Source: Lachnospiraceae bacterium (GTDB taxonomy: Bacteria > Bacillota > Clostridia > Lachnospirales > Lachnospiraceae). Taken from it: a stretch of 64,000 nucleotides of DNA. The DNA is taken from the NCBI GenBank assembly GCA_014799465.1, contig JAAVHZ010000074.1:1-64000 (forward strand). Direction: 5' to 3'. The position numbers and the translations under genes were made by a program. The notes beneath the pieces were generated by a model that was not told where the DNA came from, ran no database searches, and was given only the letters and a program-made list of their open reading frames with translations. Shown piece after piece: positions 34,933 to 44,145 of this stretch. Position 1 is the stretch's first letter; each line of letters begins with the position of its first letter.

Positions 34933-36237
34933 TTATCCGAATAAAGATCCTAATCCATTGTATTCCTGATATGAATCATAATCTGATGACTGTTTATCTG
35001 CTTTTTTCAATGTTACCTCAAACGTCTTCTCTTTATATCCTGATGAGTCTCTTCTTTCCACTTTAACCTTAACACTGTCACCTGCCTCATAGTATTCAAG
35101 TAAATTCTTAAGTGCAGATTTATCTCCAACAGTTTTTCCATCAAATTCTATTATTATATCTCCTTTCTCTATGCCTGCCTCTTCAGCTGCTCCTCCGTCC
35201 TCAAGAGCATCCACATATACACCTTGAGGAATATCATACATTTCAGTAACCTCTGAACTCACATCCCTGCATGATATACCAAGAGTGCCCTGTTTGCTGC
35301 TGTCTGCTTTATCCATAGTCATAAGCTGTTCAAGAATAGGTTCGGCAACAGACACCGGTATGGCATAACCCATTCCTTCAACCTCTTCTGAAGAAAACTT
35401 TGCCGAGTTGATACCTATGACTTCTCCCTTCATATTAAATAATGCTCCGCCGCTGTTTCCCGGATTAATGGCTGCATCTGTCTGGATAAGTGATGCAGTA
35501 TAACCATCTATATCAACCTGCCTTCCAAGTGCACTTATATATCCTGATGTTACTGACTGTCCATAACCCAATGCATTTCCGATAGCTACCACCTGTTCAC
35601 CTATCTGTGCCGAATCAGAATCTCCCAATGTAGCAATGACTATGCTGTTTAATACATCTTCTGGTATATCATTTAAAGATACGGCTGCTATTGCAAGGTC
35701 ATTTCCTGCATCTGTTCCCTTTGTTTCTGCCTTATAAACTTGTTCTTCTGAATCATTAAAGCATACTGAAATTTCTTTTGCACCTGATACTACATGATTA
35801 TTAGTAGCTATATATAAGTTTTCATCATCCTTTGCTATGACTATTCCAGAACCCGCACTACTGCTTTCATACTGCCTTGCACCTCCAAAAAACCCTTGTA
35901 CGCTTTCCACACTCGTACACGTTATGGAAACTACACTGGATTTGCATTCTGCGGCTATATCTCTTACAGAATATGTTCCTGATGATTTATCATCCTTTTG
36001 TGAATATGATGCGGCAAGTGTATCTGATGTGGTACTCATCTGTATTGATGAAGGCGCTTTTGATACACTGTCATCGCCACCCAGCCTGCTTACTCCTGTC
36101 AGAACTATTCCTGCTGATAATCCAAATACCACACCGCTGACTGCTGCATTTTTCACTTTTTTTACTATCTTTCTCTTTTCATGTTTATTTTCACTTTTGA
36201 CTGCCTGATAATTATTTTCAAAATTCTCATTATACAT
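34933..36237 (-). CDS. HtrA/DegP-family serine protease
   Basis: Membrane-anchored envelope protease of 434 residues, from the ATG at 36237 with AGAGGT upstream. A cytoplasmic tail and one helix (about 32-52) precede a trypsin-like domain with His148 (ATNNHVVS), Asp180 (AGNDLAIA) and Ser262 (NPGNSGGALF). A C-terminal PDZ domain follows (about 325-415: GVYVDALEDGGAAEEAGIEKGD). It degrades misfolded exported proteins. An earlier ATG at 36279 would add 14 residues without a better ribosome site. It is a single-gene unit. Confidence 0.93.
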   Translation of the reverse strand: MYNENFENNYQAVKSENKHEKRKIVKKVKNAAVSGVVFGLSAGIVLTGVSRLGGDDSVSKAPSSIQMSTTSDTLAASYSQKDDKSSGTYSVRDIAAECKSSVVSITCTSVESVQGFFGGARQYESSSAGSGIVIAKDDENLYIATNNHVVSGAKEISVCFNDSEEQVYKAETKGTDAGNDLAIAAVSLNDIPEDVLNSIVIATLGDSDSAQIGEQVVAIGNALGYGQSVTSGYISALGRQVDIDGYTASLIQTDAAINPGNSGGALFNMKGEVIGINSAKFSSEEVEGMGYAIPVSVAEPILEQLMTMDKADSSKQGTLGISCRDVSSEVTEMYDIPQGVYVDALEDGGAAEEAGIEKGDIIIEFDGKTVGDKSALKNLLEYYEAGDSVKVKVERRDSSGYKEKTFEVTLKKADKQSSDYDSYQEYNGLGSLFG

Positions 36238-36346
36238 ATGTATTACCTCTTTTCTTAAATTTGTATTTATATTATGCATTAATATTATGAAAATTTATTT
36301 ATGAAAAATTGTTTATTCTATGTAAAAATTGTGAAAAGCGTATGAA

Positions 36347-36383
36347 GGACATTTCTCTAAAATTTTCTTTTAGAAAAATGTCC
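36347..36383. terminator. AT-rich hairpin between htrA and the duplicated genes
   Basis: GGACATTTCTCTAAAA (36347-36362) and its near complement (one mismatch) ending at 36383 form a 16-bp stem. No strong U-run follows, so it may be a weak terminator. Confidence 0.5.
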
Positions 36384-36411
36384 CTATTATACAAAATATT
36401 AACTTAACCTG

Positions 36412-36983
36412 CTACTTATCATATTGAGGATTTGTATTCCTAAATGACAGTACCATAATCCTGTTATCTGAATCATTGGCTAATATACACCAATAATATT
36501 CATGTGAACCTTCTACCTTTCCGCATAAATATAATAAAAATCTTCAATTTTTTCATTCTTAAGCAACAGACGATTACAAAATGTTATACCATTCTTTACA
36601 AGAACATCTTCTTCTGCATACTGAACATCATTTTCGTTATACAAATATAGGTATTTTACAGATTCATTGGAAATAGTATCTGATTGATGTTCCTCTATAC
36701 AGCTTTCAATATACTGCTTATAATCATCATCTGATAAGGAAACACTGAATCCGGATAAATATTGAAACCATTCTGAATGATAATAATATTTTATATTTTC
36801 TTGGGATTCCGGTAATGATACTGAAAAAACGTAGCTTTTTGCCTTATTTTGAAATGCTTCAAAATCTTTAAACCACACTCTGGTTTGAGGAACAACAGGT
36901 TCCAAAAAAGCTTCCCATATCGCCCAAAAAAAGAATAAACCAACAAAAATAACAGTAAATAGCAATAATCTTCCCTGCTTCAT
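36412..36983 (-). pseudogene. Frameshifted copy of the small membrane protein (candidate immunity gene)
   Basis: Tandem paralogue of the gene at 37069. It opens with the same membrane helix (MKQGRLLLFTVIFVGLFFFW) and matches it closely, but a G is missing from a GGG run near 36500, so translation stops at 36513 (about 156 residues). Restoring the base lets the frame read on (VEGSHEYYWCILANDSDN, then VLSFRNTNPQYDK) to a stop at 36412, at the same place as the intact copy. The lesion could be real or a homopolymer error. Confidence 0.8.
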
Positions 36984-37068
36984 AACATCCACCTCTCTTA
37001 AAAATTTGCTATAACAGTGGCATTATTATTTTGAAATTTCATCCGGCACAACAGGTTAACTTAATCTG

Positions 37069-37641
37069 CTACTTATCATATTGAGGATTCATATTTAAAA
37101 ATGACAGTACCATAATCCTGTTATCTGAATCATTGGCTAATACACAATCATAAAATTCATGTGTACTTTCTACCCTTTTCACATAAATATAATAAAAATC
37201 TTCAATTTTTTCATTCTTAAGTAGCAGACGATTACAAAATGTTATACCATTCTTTATAAGAACATCTTCTTCTGCATACTGAACATCATTTTCGTTATAC
37301 AGATAAAAACATTTCACAAAGTCATAGGAAATATTATCTGATTGATGTTCCTCTATACAGCTTTCAATTAACCGCTTATAATCATCGTTTGATAAGGAAA
37401 CACTGAATCCTGATAAATATTGAAACCATTCTGAATGATAATAATATTTTATATTTTCTTGGGATTCCGGTAATGATACCGGAAATCCAACTTTTCCATG
37501 CTCTCGAAATGTTTGATAATTTTTAAACCACACTCTGGTTTGAGGAACAACAGGTTCCAAAAAAACTTCCCATATCGCCCAAAAAAACAATACACCAACA
37601 AAAATAATGGTAAATAACAATAATCTTCCCTGCTTCATAGC
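37069..37641 (-). CDS. Small membrane-anchored protein, candidate immunity protein
   Basis: A protein of 190 residues from the ATG at 37641 (GAGGTGG upstream), beginning 8 bases after the stop of the large VWA gene. One membrane helix (about 7-25) is followed by an extracytoplasmic domain rich in Tyr, Glu and Asn (PVSLPESQENIKYYYHSEWF; ITFCNRLLLKNEKIEDFYYI). Family not recognised. Its tight coupling to a large secreted protein with an unusual C-terminal domain, and its tandem duplication, are typical of immunity genes in polymorphic toxin loci. This role is inference. Confidence 0.7.
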   Translation of the reverse strand, partial: AMKQGRLLLFTIIFVGVLFFWAIWEVFLEPVVPQTRVWFKNYQTFREHGKVGFPVSLPESQENIKYYYHSEWFQYLSGFSVSLSNDDYKRLIESCIEEHQSDNISYDFVKCFYLYNENDVQYAEEDVLIKNGITFCNRLLLKNEKIEDFYYIYVKRVESTHEFYDCVLANDSDNRIMVLSFLNMNPQYDK

Positions 37642-37649
37642 ATCCACCT

Positions 37650-40600
37650 CTAATACAGCCAATATATAAATGGTGTCTTGCCTTTTTTCCAAGCTGTTAC
37701 ACCCTCACAAACACCATATAATTCATAGCTTTGTGCTAACCCTAATGCATTCATTTCATTTAATATATCATGAAACGAAAAATCATAATAATCAATAATG
37801 TAATAAATATATTCCATAGAATATGTTTTTGATTCCGGATTATAAGTACAATGTAATGTAATGGCGGCATCTGCTGCATTATATATTCCAAACGCAGGTA
37901 TATTCAGTAATGCATCTATATTTTGATACCAGTCTGAAAAACCTGTGCAGTCATGGTAATCGCATCCGGTCCAATTCTTATTTGGAGACAATGACAGATA
38001 TACCTCCGTATTATATTCATTTAAAACGGATTCTGCTGCTGCCACAGCTTGGGCCATATTGGTTTTGAAGTATTTATTTGCCGAATTAATACCAAAAACA
38101 CTCTCATCAATAAAATTGCTTGAATATAAATACTTTCTTGTACTTCCTTCTGCCAGACCTTTTGCTTCACCGCCATCTCCACGAACATATGTATACAGGC
38201 AATCACCAGCCTGATCACTTACTCTTAAGCCAATAGCAACCGCTGTTAAAGTTCCAAAAGATGCATAACCTGCTAATTTTAAATATGACATATCTGCAAG
38301 TTTATCTGAATATAAACCATATACTCCAGCCGCTCCCACCGCAGTTCTCTCTTCATCAAATACTTTTACATCTCTTTCATTTTCATACTTATCATAAATA
38401 AAATTATTCGAATATGGGATATAGTCCATTTTGCCATAATATTTTTGTCCGTCTGTATTCAATGTACCATCTACAAAAATAAAATCTTCCGGTAATGTTC
38501 CATATATTTTAGAGTGATTTAATGTACAGGAATATGTATTACCATTTAGCATATATGTTTCTATAACCGGTGCACCACCCATAGCATCATAATCACTTAC
38601 CCCGTCACCGTCCGTATCGGTTTTATTTGGATCTGTATATACAATTTTGCCGTTTGATAATCGCATACCATTCACTTCATAAACATCATATAACCCATCG
38701 CCATCTGAATCAGTCGGATCCACATATCCTACTGTATCTCCCTGTAATTTAGAAATAATTTTTGACAAACTTTCTGTTGTTGCAGCATAATAATACGTGC
38801 CGCCTGTCTCTTTTGCTATCTTTGCCATAGCAGTTGAAGTACCATTAATTACATTTATACAATGAATTTTAATTTCTTTTTCTTTAGCAGATTGTACTAA
38901 AGTTGTATTATAAGAAACATCTCCATCACAAATAAGAATCATAATTTTTTCATTTGAACCGGTACTGCCATCTAACATAGCAATTCCCTTTAAAATTCCT
39001 AAGTCTGCTCTGGTTTCTCCACCTGCACTTAATGTATTAATTGCATTCTTTATCAAATCCATATCCGATGTAAGTTCCTGAACAACATATACATCAGAGT
39101 TAAACTTGATAAGTCCGGCCTGATCCCCTTCTAATAATGCATCAGTAAAACTATTCAGAGCATTTTTAGCTGTAGTAATTCTTCTCCCCAACATACTGCG
39201 TGAAGTATCCACAACAAATGCCACATCATAGTTTATAGTTTCGCCATAGGTTCTATAATTCATATCCATACGCATATTATCAAGCCATATTTTTTTATCA
39301 ACAATTAAGTATGTTGAAAAGTGTGTTGTAGAATATGTGATTGCGTGATTTTCTTTATCAACTTTGGAATCTTCCAATAACACATAATTGTCATTCTCTT
39401 CATCATACCACATCATACACAAATTATCTTCACTTGTCTCTCCCAGTGCTTTCTCATCATATGTAAATGTTATCTCGGCAGTAGAAAATTCACTATCGCA
39501 TGATATTTCAACCGGAACACCAATCAATCCTACCACATCTGATGAACGGGTATCTAATTTGTATGTACTGGTAATGCTGACTACATTATCAATGTACCCG
39601 CTGCACTTTAGTGATACCGATACATCTGTGACACCCTTTTTATCATTGGTATCAATTTTCTCTGTATATTTTTGTTCTATAGGTTCATTGCCATCTAAAA
39701 TTCCATTTTCATCTGTGTCCGCCTTATTAGGGTCAAATTGTAATACAATGTCTTCATAATCACTTAATCCATCTTCATCTGTATCCTTAATTAACGGATT
39801 AGTGAAATACTTGTTTACTTCATCACCATCTATAATTTTGTCCCCATCCGTATCTTCAAGATAACAGTTTGTTCCTAACTTTATTTCTTCTATATTTGTT
39901 AAACCATCTTCATCAAAATCTTCATTTCCATCCTTAGTTCCATTATTATCTGTATCCTGTATTAAAGGGTTTGTTCCTGTGATTACTATTTCCGAAAAAT
40001 CTGATAATCCATCTCCGTCTGTATCAACTTCATTTATATCAGTTCCATAAAGACTTTCAAAATAGTTATTTAGTCCGTCACCATCATTATCATTTAAATC
40101 CACATCCATGTTCTCCATATTATTTACATTTATATTCATAAAGCACACAGACTTTTTTACTATTTCCCCATTCTTTTTCTCAGCAATTATACTTACATCA
40201 TTATATCCAAGCACCAATCCAAAATCCCTTATTATCCATTCCTCATCAACATTTATTTCCCCCTGTTTTACAATATCATTATTAAGGTCTTTTATTTTGT
40301 AAAATAAATTTTTAATAATATTGCTGTTAGAAATTGAACCGGACAATGTAGAAATCTCATCTTCTATATAATACCAATTGGCGTTTTTATTATATTTTAA
40401 ACCATCAGTATTTACTGAAATTTGAGCATTCTCCGCATCGCTATCCTCGTATATTGCTATTTGCCCATTCTCATTCCAACCTGTTACTTTAATACAATTA
40501 TTTCCGGATTCATAATCCTCATATTTCATCAAACATGAGCAATTCCACAATGTGTTTTCGTTACCACGCCAAAATCTCACACTTTGCTTTCCGGCATTTT

Positions 40601-41234
40601 CATAAGTTACTCTATATTTATAAACATATTGTTCTACCTCTTCAAGACCACTATAAGGGTCATATAGCATGTGATCTGCGGATTTGATTGTCACATCATT
40701 TCCATAATTGTTTTCTTTAGTTGCTGTAGTAAAGTTGGCATATAGCGTTGTTTCCACCTTATCTACCCAGTCTGTAAATTCAGTCACATCCAGATAAATA
40801 ATGTCTCCTTCTTTAAACCCTGATTCTTCCTTAACTTCCCAATGACCATATTCTGTTCCGTCCACATAATATGCATTGTTTTTGTCCCTTCCTCCGGCAC
40901 TCCATGAGTTCCATTGTGTTGTTTTATCCTCGCCATAACGGTTAAAAGTAATGTTATATGCATTTTTAGGAATCTTTACGCTCCATGTATTTTCATCTTT
41001 TTGCGTCATCCAATATGCAGTATGTCCATTGCTGTTATCAATTGCTTTTATTTTAGCATTATCATTTTTTACCCACTTTTCAGCCGTATTATCAATCAGA
41101 TACAATGTATCATACTCCGTTGCTGCCCAGGCAGGTACAAATTGACGCAAATCAATACTTACCAAAACCATTATTACGGTCAGGATACCTGCTAATAATC
41201 TTTTCACTTGTTTATTTTTTGAATAAATGTCCAT
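37650..41234 (-). CDS. Large secreted VWA protein with calcium repeats, candidate toxin carrier
   Basis: Secreted protein of 1194 residues; the ATG at 41234 has GGAGG six bases upstream. Order: signal peptide (to about residue 38), two beta modules like carbohydrate-binding domains (about 40-260), Asp-rich TSP3/calcium repeats (about 370-510: DNDGDGLNN, DTDGDGLSD, DTDEDGLSD), a beta domain, a VWA domain with MIDAS Asp near 675 (VVDTSRSM), two more calcium repeats (about 838-885), then a unique 280-residue end with YYIIDYYDFSFHD and TAWKKGKTPF. That end resembles the variable C-terminus of polymorphic toxins. No wall-sorting motif is visible. Confidence 0.82.
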   Translation of the reverse strand: MDIYSKNKQVKRLLAGILTVIMVLVSIDLRQFVPAWAATEYDTLYLIDNTAEKWVKNDNAKIKAIDNSNGHTAYWMTQKDENTWSVKIPKNAYNITFNRYGEDKTTQWNSWSAGGRDKNNAYYVDGTEYGHWEVKEESGFKEGDIIYLDVTEFTDWVDKVETTLYANFTTATKENNYGNDVTIKSADHMLYDPYSGLEEVEQYVYKYRVTYENAGKQSVRFWRGNENTLWNCSCLMKYEDYESGNNCIKVTGWNENGQIAIYEDSDAENAQISVNTDGLKYNKNANWYYIEDEISTLSGSISNSNIIKNLFYKIKDLNNDIVKQGEINVDEEWIIRDFGLVLGYNDVSIIAEKKNGEIVKKSVCFMNINVNNMENMDVDLNDNDGDGLNNYFESLYGTDINEVDTDGDGLSDFSEIVITGTNPLIQDTDNNGTKDGNEDFDEDGLTNIEEIKLGTNCYLEDTDGDKIIDGDEVNKYFTNPLIKDTDEDGLSDYEDIVLQFDPNKADTDENGILDGNEPIEQKYTEKIDTNDKKGVTDVSVSLKCSGYIDNVVSITSTYKLDTRSSDVVGLIGVPVEISCDSEFSTAEITFTYDEKALGETSEDNLCMMWYDEENDNYVLLEDSKVDKENHAITYSTTHFSTYLIVDKKIWLDNMRMDMNYRTYGETINYDVAFVVDTSRSMLGRRITTAKNALNSFTDALLEGDQAGLIKFNSDVYVVQELTSDMDLIKNAINTLSAGGETRADLGILKGIAMLDGSTGSNEKIMILICDGDVSYNTTLVQSAKEKEIKIHCINVINGTSTAMAKIAKETGGTYYYAATTESLSKIISKLQGDTVGYVDPTDSDGDGLYDVYEVNGMRLSNGKIVYTDPNKTDTDGDGVSDYDAMGGAPVIETYMLNGNTYSCTLNHSKIYGTLPEDFIFVDGTLNTDGQKYYGKMDYIPYSNNFIYDKYENERDVKVFDEERTAVGAAGVYGLYSDKLADMSYLKLAGYASFGTLTAVAIGLRVSDQAGDCLYTYVRGDGGEAKGLAEGSTRKYLYSSNFIDESVFGINSANKYFKTNMAQAVAAAESVLNEYNTEVYLSLSPNKNWTGCDYHDCTGFSDWYQNIDALLNIPAFGIYNAADAAITLHCTYNPESKTYSMEYIYYIIDYYDFSFHDILNEMNALGLAQSYELYGVCEGVTAWKKGKTPFIYWLY

Positions 41235-41403
41235 AAATATACCTCCATTCACATTATAGCCACTCTTACATTTTCATAATTTTGACTATTCTCTTTAAGG
41301 TTTCGTAGATACGTTTCCATTTTCACACTACTTAATAAATAGAAAATGCTTTATCTATAGTTCCTTAGTTTTTCTCTCTTTACCCATTTATACAGTCCTT
41401 CTA

Positions 41404-41544
41404 TTCTTCAAAATCAGATAGCACTGCCGGACAGTAATAGTTGTATTTTTATGTACTTTTATCCATTTTAGCTAATTCTTCTATCATTTCATTTTTAATA
41501 AACGCATATGTATTTTGATTACCGATATAAAATACCTTAAACAA
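41404..41544 (-). pseudogene. In-frame gene debris after the 210-residue gene
   Basis: After the stop at 41545 the same minus-strand frame keeps reading like protein: LFKVFYIGNQNTYAFIKN and EMIEELAKMDKST, a stop, then KYNYYCPAVLSDFEE and another stop. Such stretches broken by single stops suggest a decayed gene or exchanged 3' cassette. The flank to 41253 holds a TATAAT (41253-41258, minus) for the VWA gene and nothing else clear. Confidence 0.5.
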
Positions 41545-42177
41545 TTAGTTGAAAATAATCTTTTTTTGTTCTTCAGAAAGCATTACTATTTTTTGCTCAA
41601 AAAAATCAGACAAAATTTTGTATTTTTCAGCAGTAATACTATTGTTATTAAAATAGTAATCCATTAGTTTTCTGGCAATAACTCCTGTATTTCTATGAAT
41701 TCTCAAACGAATTAATTTTTCTTCATTCTCGTATCTGCAACAAGAAAATAACGTTTTCACTGAATTATCAATTCTCGTAATATTATTAATAATCTTTCTA
41801 TGTTCTTGATAAAAATCCCATCCCAAGCTAAAGAATATGCTTACAATATCAGTTTCTAAATTCTCAAATCCACCATTTAACAACATAATATCAAATAAAC
41901 TTTTATCTTTATGCTTTAATTTCAATATTTCATTATTTAAATATTCATATATTTTATTTAACTCCATATTTTGCCTGCCCAAATACTCTAATGCTGACCC
42001 CGGTGATATTTCTTCATATTTTTCATATTTATCTGAACTTTCATTATAATACTCTAACATTCCTGTGCGTTTCCATCGAGGATTATCCCCAAAAATATAC
42101 TCATAACTTTTCCGCCCGCAAGCCTTAACTATAACATCTAAATTTTCCGTATCCAATAATCTCATGTATATTTCCAT
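41545..42177 (-). CDS. Unknown helical protein downstream of the RelA-like toxin
   Basis: A 210-residue protein, mainly helical, without signal peptide or membrane segment, so cytoplasmic. Start chosen by TAGGAG six to seven bases upstream. I do not recognise a family. It follows the RelA/SpoT-like gene by 71 bases on the same strand, where an antitoxin or immunity gene would be expected. High Asn, Lys and Glu with low GC sets it, like its neighbours, apart from the housekeeping genes around the island. Confidence 0.6.
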   Translation of the reverse strand: MEIYMRLLDTENLDVIVKACGRKSYEYIFGDNPRWKRTGMLEYYNESSDKYEKYEEISPGSALEYLGRQNMELNKIYEYLNNEILKLKHKDKSLFDIMLLNGGFENLETDIVSIFFSLGWDFYQEHRKIINNITRIDNSVKTLFSCCRYENEEKLIRLRIHRNTGVIARKLMDYYFNNNSITAEKYKILSDFFEQKIVMLSEEQKKIIFN

Positions 42178-42248
42178 ATCTATCTCCTATAATTTTGAAT
42201 TTGATTTATATTATTCGGAATTTCAAGTTTATCTGACATTTCAAACAT

Positions 42249-42962
42249 TTAATCTTCAATTTCCAAATATTCTTCAGTACCAGGTATTAAAACCCTTGCC
42301 TGTTCATATAACCCATGCATCTCCTGACTATTCTTAAGTTCAAAACTTTCAGGTGTATGAAATTGTAGTTCAAACTTCTGCCCTTCTTGGGATTCTAATT
42401 GTACATTAATTCCATTATAAGGATTTTTCTCATCCAACCATGTATTTTTAATCTTTGTAACTATGTATCCCTTCTTTTCCAATTCAGAAAGCGTATTCTG
42501 AGTACATTCAATCAAGTCATCCTTAACTTTTACTTCCGTATATCTTATCAAGTCATTTATTTCAGATATATCAACTTTTTCTGCTCTATCATAAATTTTT
42601 TCATATAGCGATGATGGACTTTTAATTCTATATTCCAACCCAACTAATTCTCCACCATTAGATTGGACAATAATTTTTAAATCATTAGTAATATCCGGTT
42701 CTTTTTCTATAGCTTTAAAATATATTATTTGTTCATGAGATAACAAACTATTAAATGCCTGCTTATCTTTTTCAGTCCAACTGCAGTATATTTCAAAATC
42801 CTCAACATTCAATTTATCTCTTATCAGATTTTTCTCTAATTCAAAAAAAACATTTTTTGAATCATCAATTACTATATCACTTCTATCTCTTATCTGTTTA
42901 TTAGCATCTTTTAATGTTTCATTAACCTCCTTTGATGATACCGATTTATTCTCTACTTTCAT
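42249..42962 (-). CDS. RelA/SpoT-fold toxin-like nucleotidyltransferase
   Basis: A 237-residue protein whose residues 95-225 fit the synthetase fold of RelA/SpoT enzymes: YRIKSPSSLYEKI (111-123, like the nucleotide-binding R-x-K-S of small alarmone synthetases), INDLIRYT (135-142), KNTWLDEKNPYNGIN (172-186) and FELQFHTPESFELK (197-210), with H216 and YEQAR. The same motif set is known from toxin cartridges of phage-head and polymorphic toxin proteins. It may make (p)ppGpp/(p)ppApp or pyrophosphorylate tRNA. Residues 1-90 are helical and unplaced; there is no signal peptide. AAGGGGG precedes the ATG. Confidence 0.72.
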   Translation of the reverse strand: MKVENKSVSSKEVNETLKDANKQIRDRSDIVIDDSKNVFFELEKNLIRDKLNVEDFEIYCSWTEKDKQAFNSLLSHEQIIYFKAIEKEPDITNDLKIIVQSNGGELVGLEYRIKSPSSLYEKIYDRAEKVDISEINDLIRYTEVKVKDDLIECTQNTLSELEKKGYIVTKIKNTWLDEKNPYNGINVQLESQEGQKFELQFHTPESFELKNSQEMHGLYEQARVLIPGTEEYLEIED

Positions 42963-43020
42963 TTTATCCCCCTTATTTTATATTACCACAATATTATCAT
43001 AAAGTTTATTTTCAATTTCT

Positions 43021-43599
43021 TCATTTTACCTCTATATTATCTACTATCTTTGCCGCCAAATAGCTAATCTCTTTCCAATTTGATTTTTCACAAAAAATGT
43101 AACATCTAAATAAACTTTTTTCATTCTTAATAAAATAAATATAAGCAAAAACCATATTATCTCTAATTTCACCTTCTGCCATTAAACAGCATAATATTCT
43201 TTTTCCTCTGAAAATATCCGTTATATAAACACATGTGTCCTCATATTTTTCTTCAATTTCTTCTATAAAAGATTCTGCCAATTCTTCTTCAGATATTTCA
43301 ATTTCCTCTTTTCCCATTAATTTACATACTTCAAAGGCAATGCCATATTTTCCTTCTTCACAAACAAATTCTTCATACAATTCCATATCATTAGGACATA
43401 CGAATTCTTTACCATAAATTTCTTTATGCACTCTTTTTTTAGGAAGATATACATAAATATGACCACAACATACCGGTATTTTTTCAAATTCAACCTTCCT
43501 TTCTTTTATGTATATACCTTCTTCAAAACTTCCTTTTACTGTACTCTTTTCTTTTAACAACATATTTATAATAGAAAGATCAATAAACTGTTTTTCCAT
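43021..43599 (-). CDS. Unknown protein upstream of the RelA-like toxin
   Basis: A 192-residue protein; ATG at 43599 with GGAG seven bases upstream (an in-frame TTG at 43617 is weaker). It is Glu-rich, with Cys scattered in beta strands (PVCCGHIYVYLPKK, RILCCLMAEGE, FRCYIFCEK) and an amphipathic last helix (WKEISYLAAKIVDNIEV). That order of strands and final helix is reminiscent of Mog1/PsbP/DcrB-like folds, which include toxin chaperones, but similarity is faint. It lies 58 bases upstream of the RelA-like gene in the same direction. Confidence 0.55.
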   Translation of the reverse strand: MEKQFIDLSIINMLLKEKSTVKGSFEEGIYIKERKVEFEKIPVCCGHIYVYLPKKRVHKEIYGKEFVCPNDMELYEEFVCEEGKYGIAFEVCKLMGKEEIEISEEELAESFIEEIEEKYEDTCVYITDIFRGKRILCCLMAEGEIRDNMVFAYIYFIKNEKSLFRCYIFCEKSNWKEISYLAAKIVDNIEVK

Positions 43600-43834
43600 T
43601 TCAATACTCCATCTCAATGCTTAAAATCACTCCCTTCCAGATTTAATTTTTTCAACATACATATTAAAATAGTATAACAAAATTATATAAGTGTAAATTT
43701 AAACATTTCGACATTAATCGACATTTTTTTAAAATACTAAAGCTATATGCATAAAAGCATATATTGACTTTTCATGGTCTTATAAGTATAATTCCCTATA
43801 TTGGCTGTATTTAATTGTTCTGATGTTCAATTAT

Positions 43835-43985
43835 ACATGGCATGTTTTTTACCTGCCAAGGGAATGCGGTGAGAATCCGCAGCAGCTCACTCTACTGTAT
43901 TGGATACGAAACTTAAATAGCCACTGGTTCGCCCGGGAAGGCATAAGGAGTAGGTTTGAAGCCATAAGCCAGGATATCTGCCAAT
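43835..43985 (+). promoter_or_regulatory. Cobalamin riboswitch
   Basis: The stretch carries the conserved blocks of the B12 aptamer in order: AAGGGAATGCGGTGAGAATC, CCGCAGC, ACTGTA, AGCCACTGG, CCGGGAAGGC, GGAGTAGG and the B12 box GCCAGGATATCTGCC. About 160 bases separate it from the start codon at 44146, including a dyad TATACAC-N6-GTGTATA (44105-44124) just before the ribosome site. No terminator with a U-run is seen, so control may act on translation. It regulates the two secreted proteins downstream. The remaining gap, 43600-43834, is AT-rich with nothing recognised. Confidence 0.93.
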
Positions 43986-44145
43986 AAATATTTTTTAAGC
44001 ATTATGCTTTCTTATCATTCGGTGAGGATATGATGAGTAAATAGTCTTAGGCAAATTGCCACACATCATTTATATCATTGTATTTCACCTCAAATTTATA
44101 ATTATATACACAACTTCGTGTATACAATGGAAATGGAGGAGAATC

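Noticed and set aside
37650-41234. Dockerin (cellulosome) interpretation of the Asp-rich repeats
   Set aside because: The repeats are of the TSP3 type (D-x-D-x-D-G-x-x-D) in tandem, lack the paired F-hand helices of dockerins, and no cohesin protein is present.
43600-43834. Possible promoter or second regulatory RNA before the cobalamin riboswitch
   Set aside because: Only AT-rich sequence; no clear -35/-10 pair or fold beyond the riboswitch itself.
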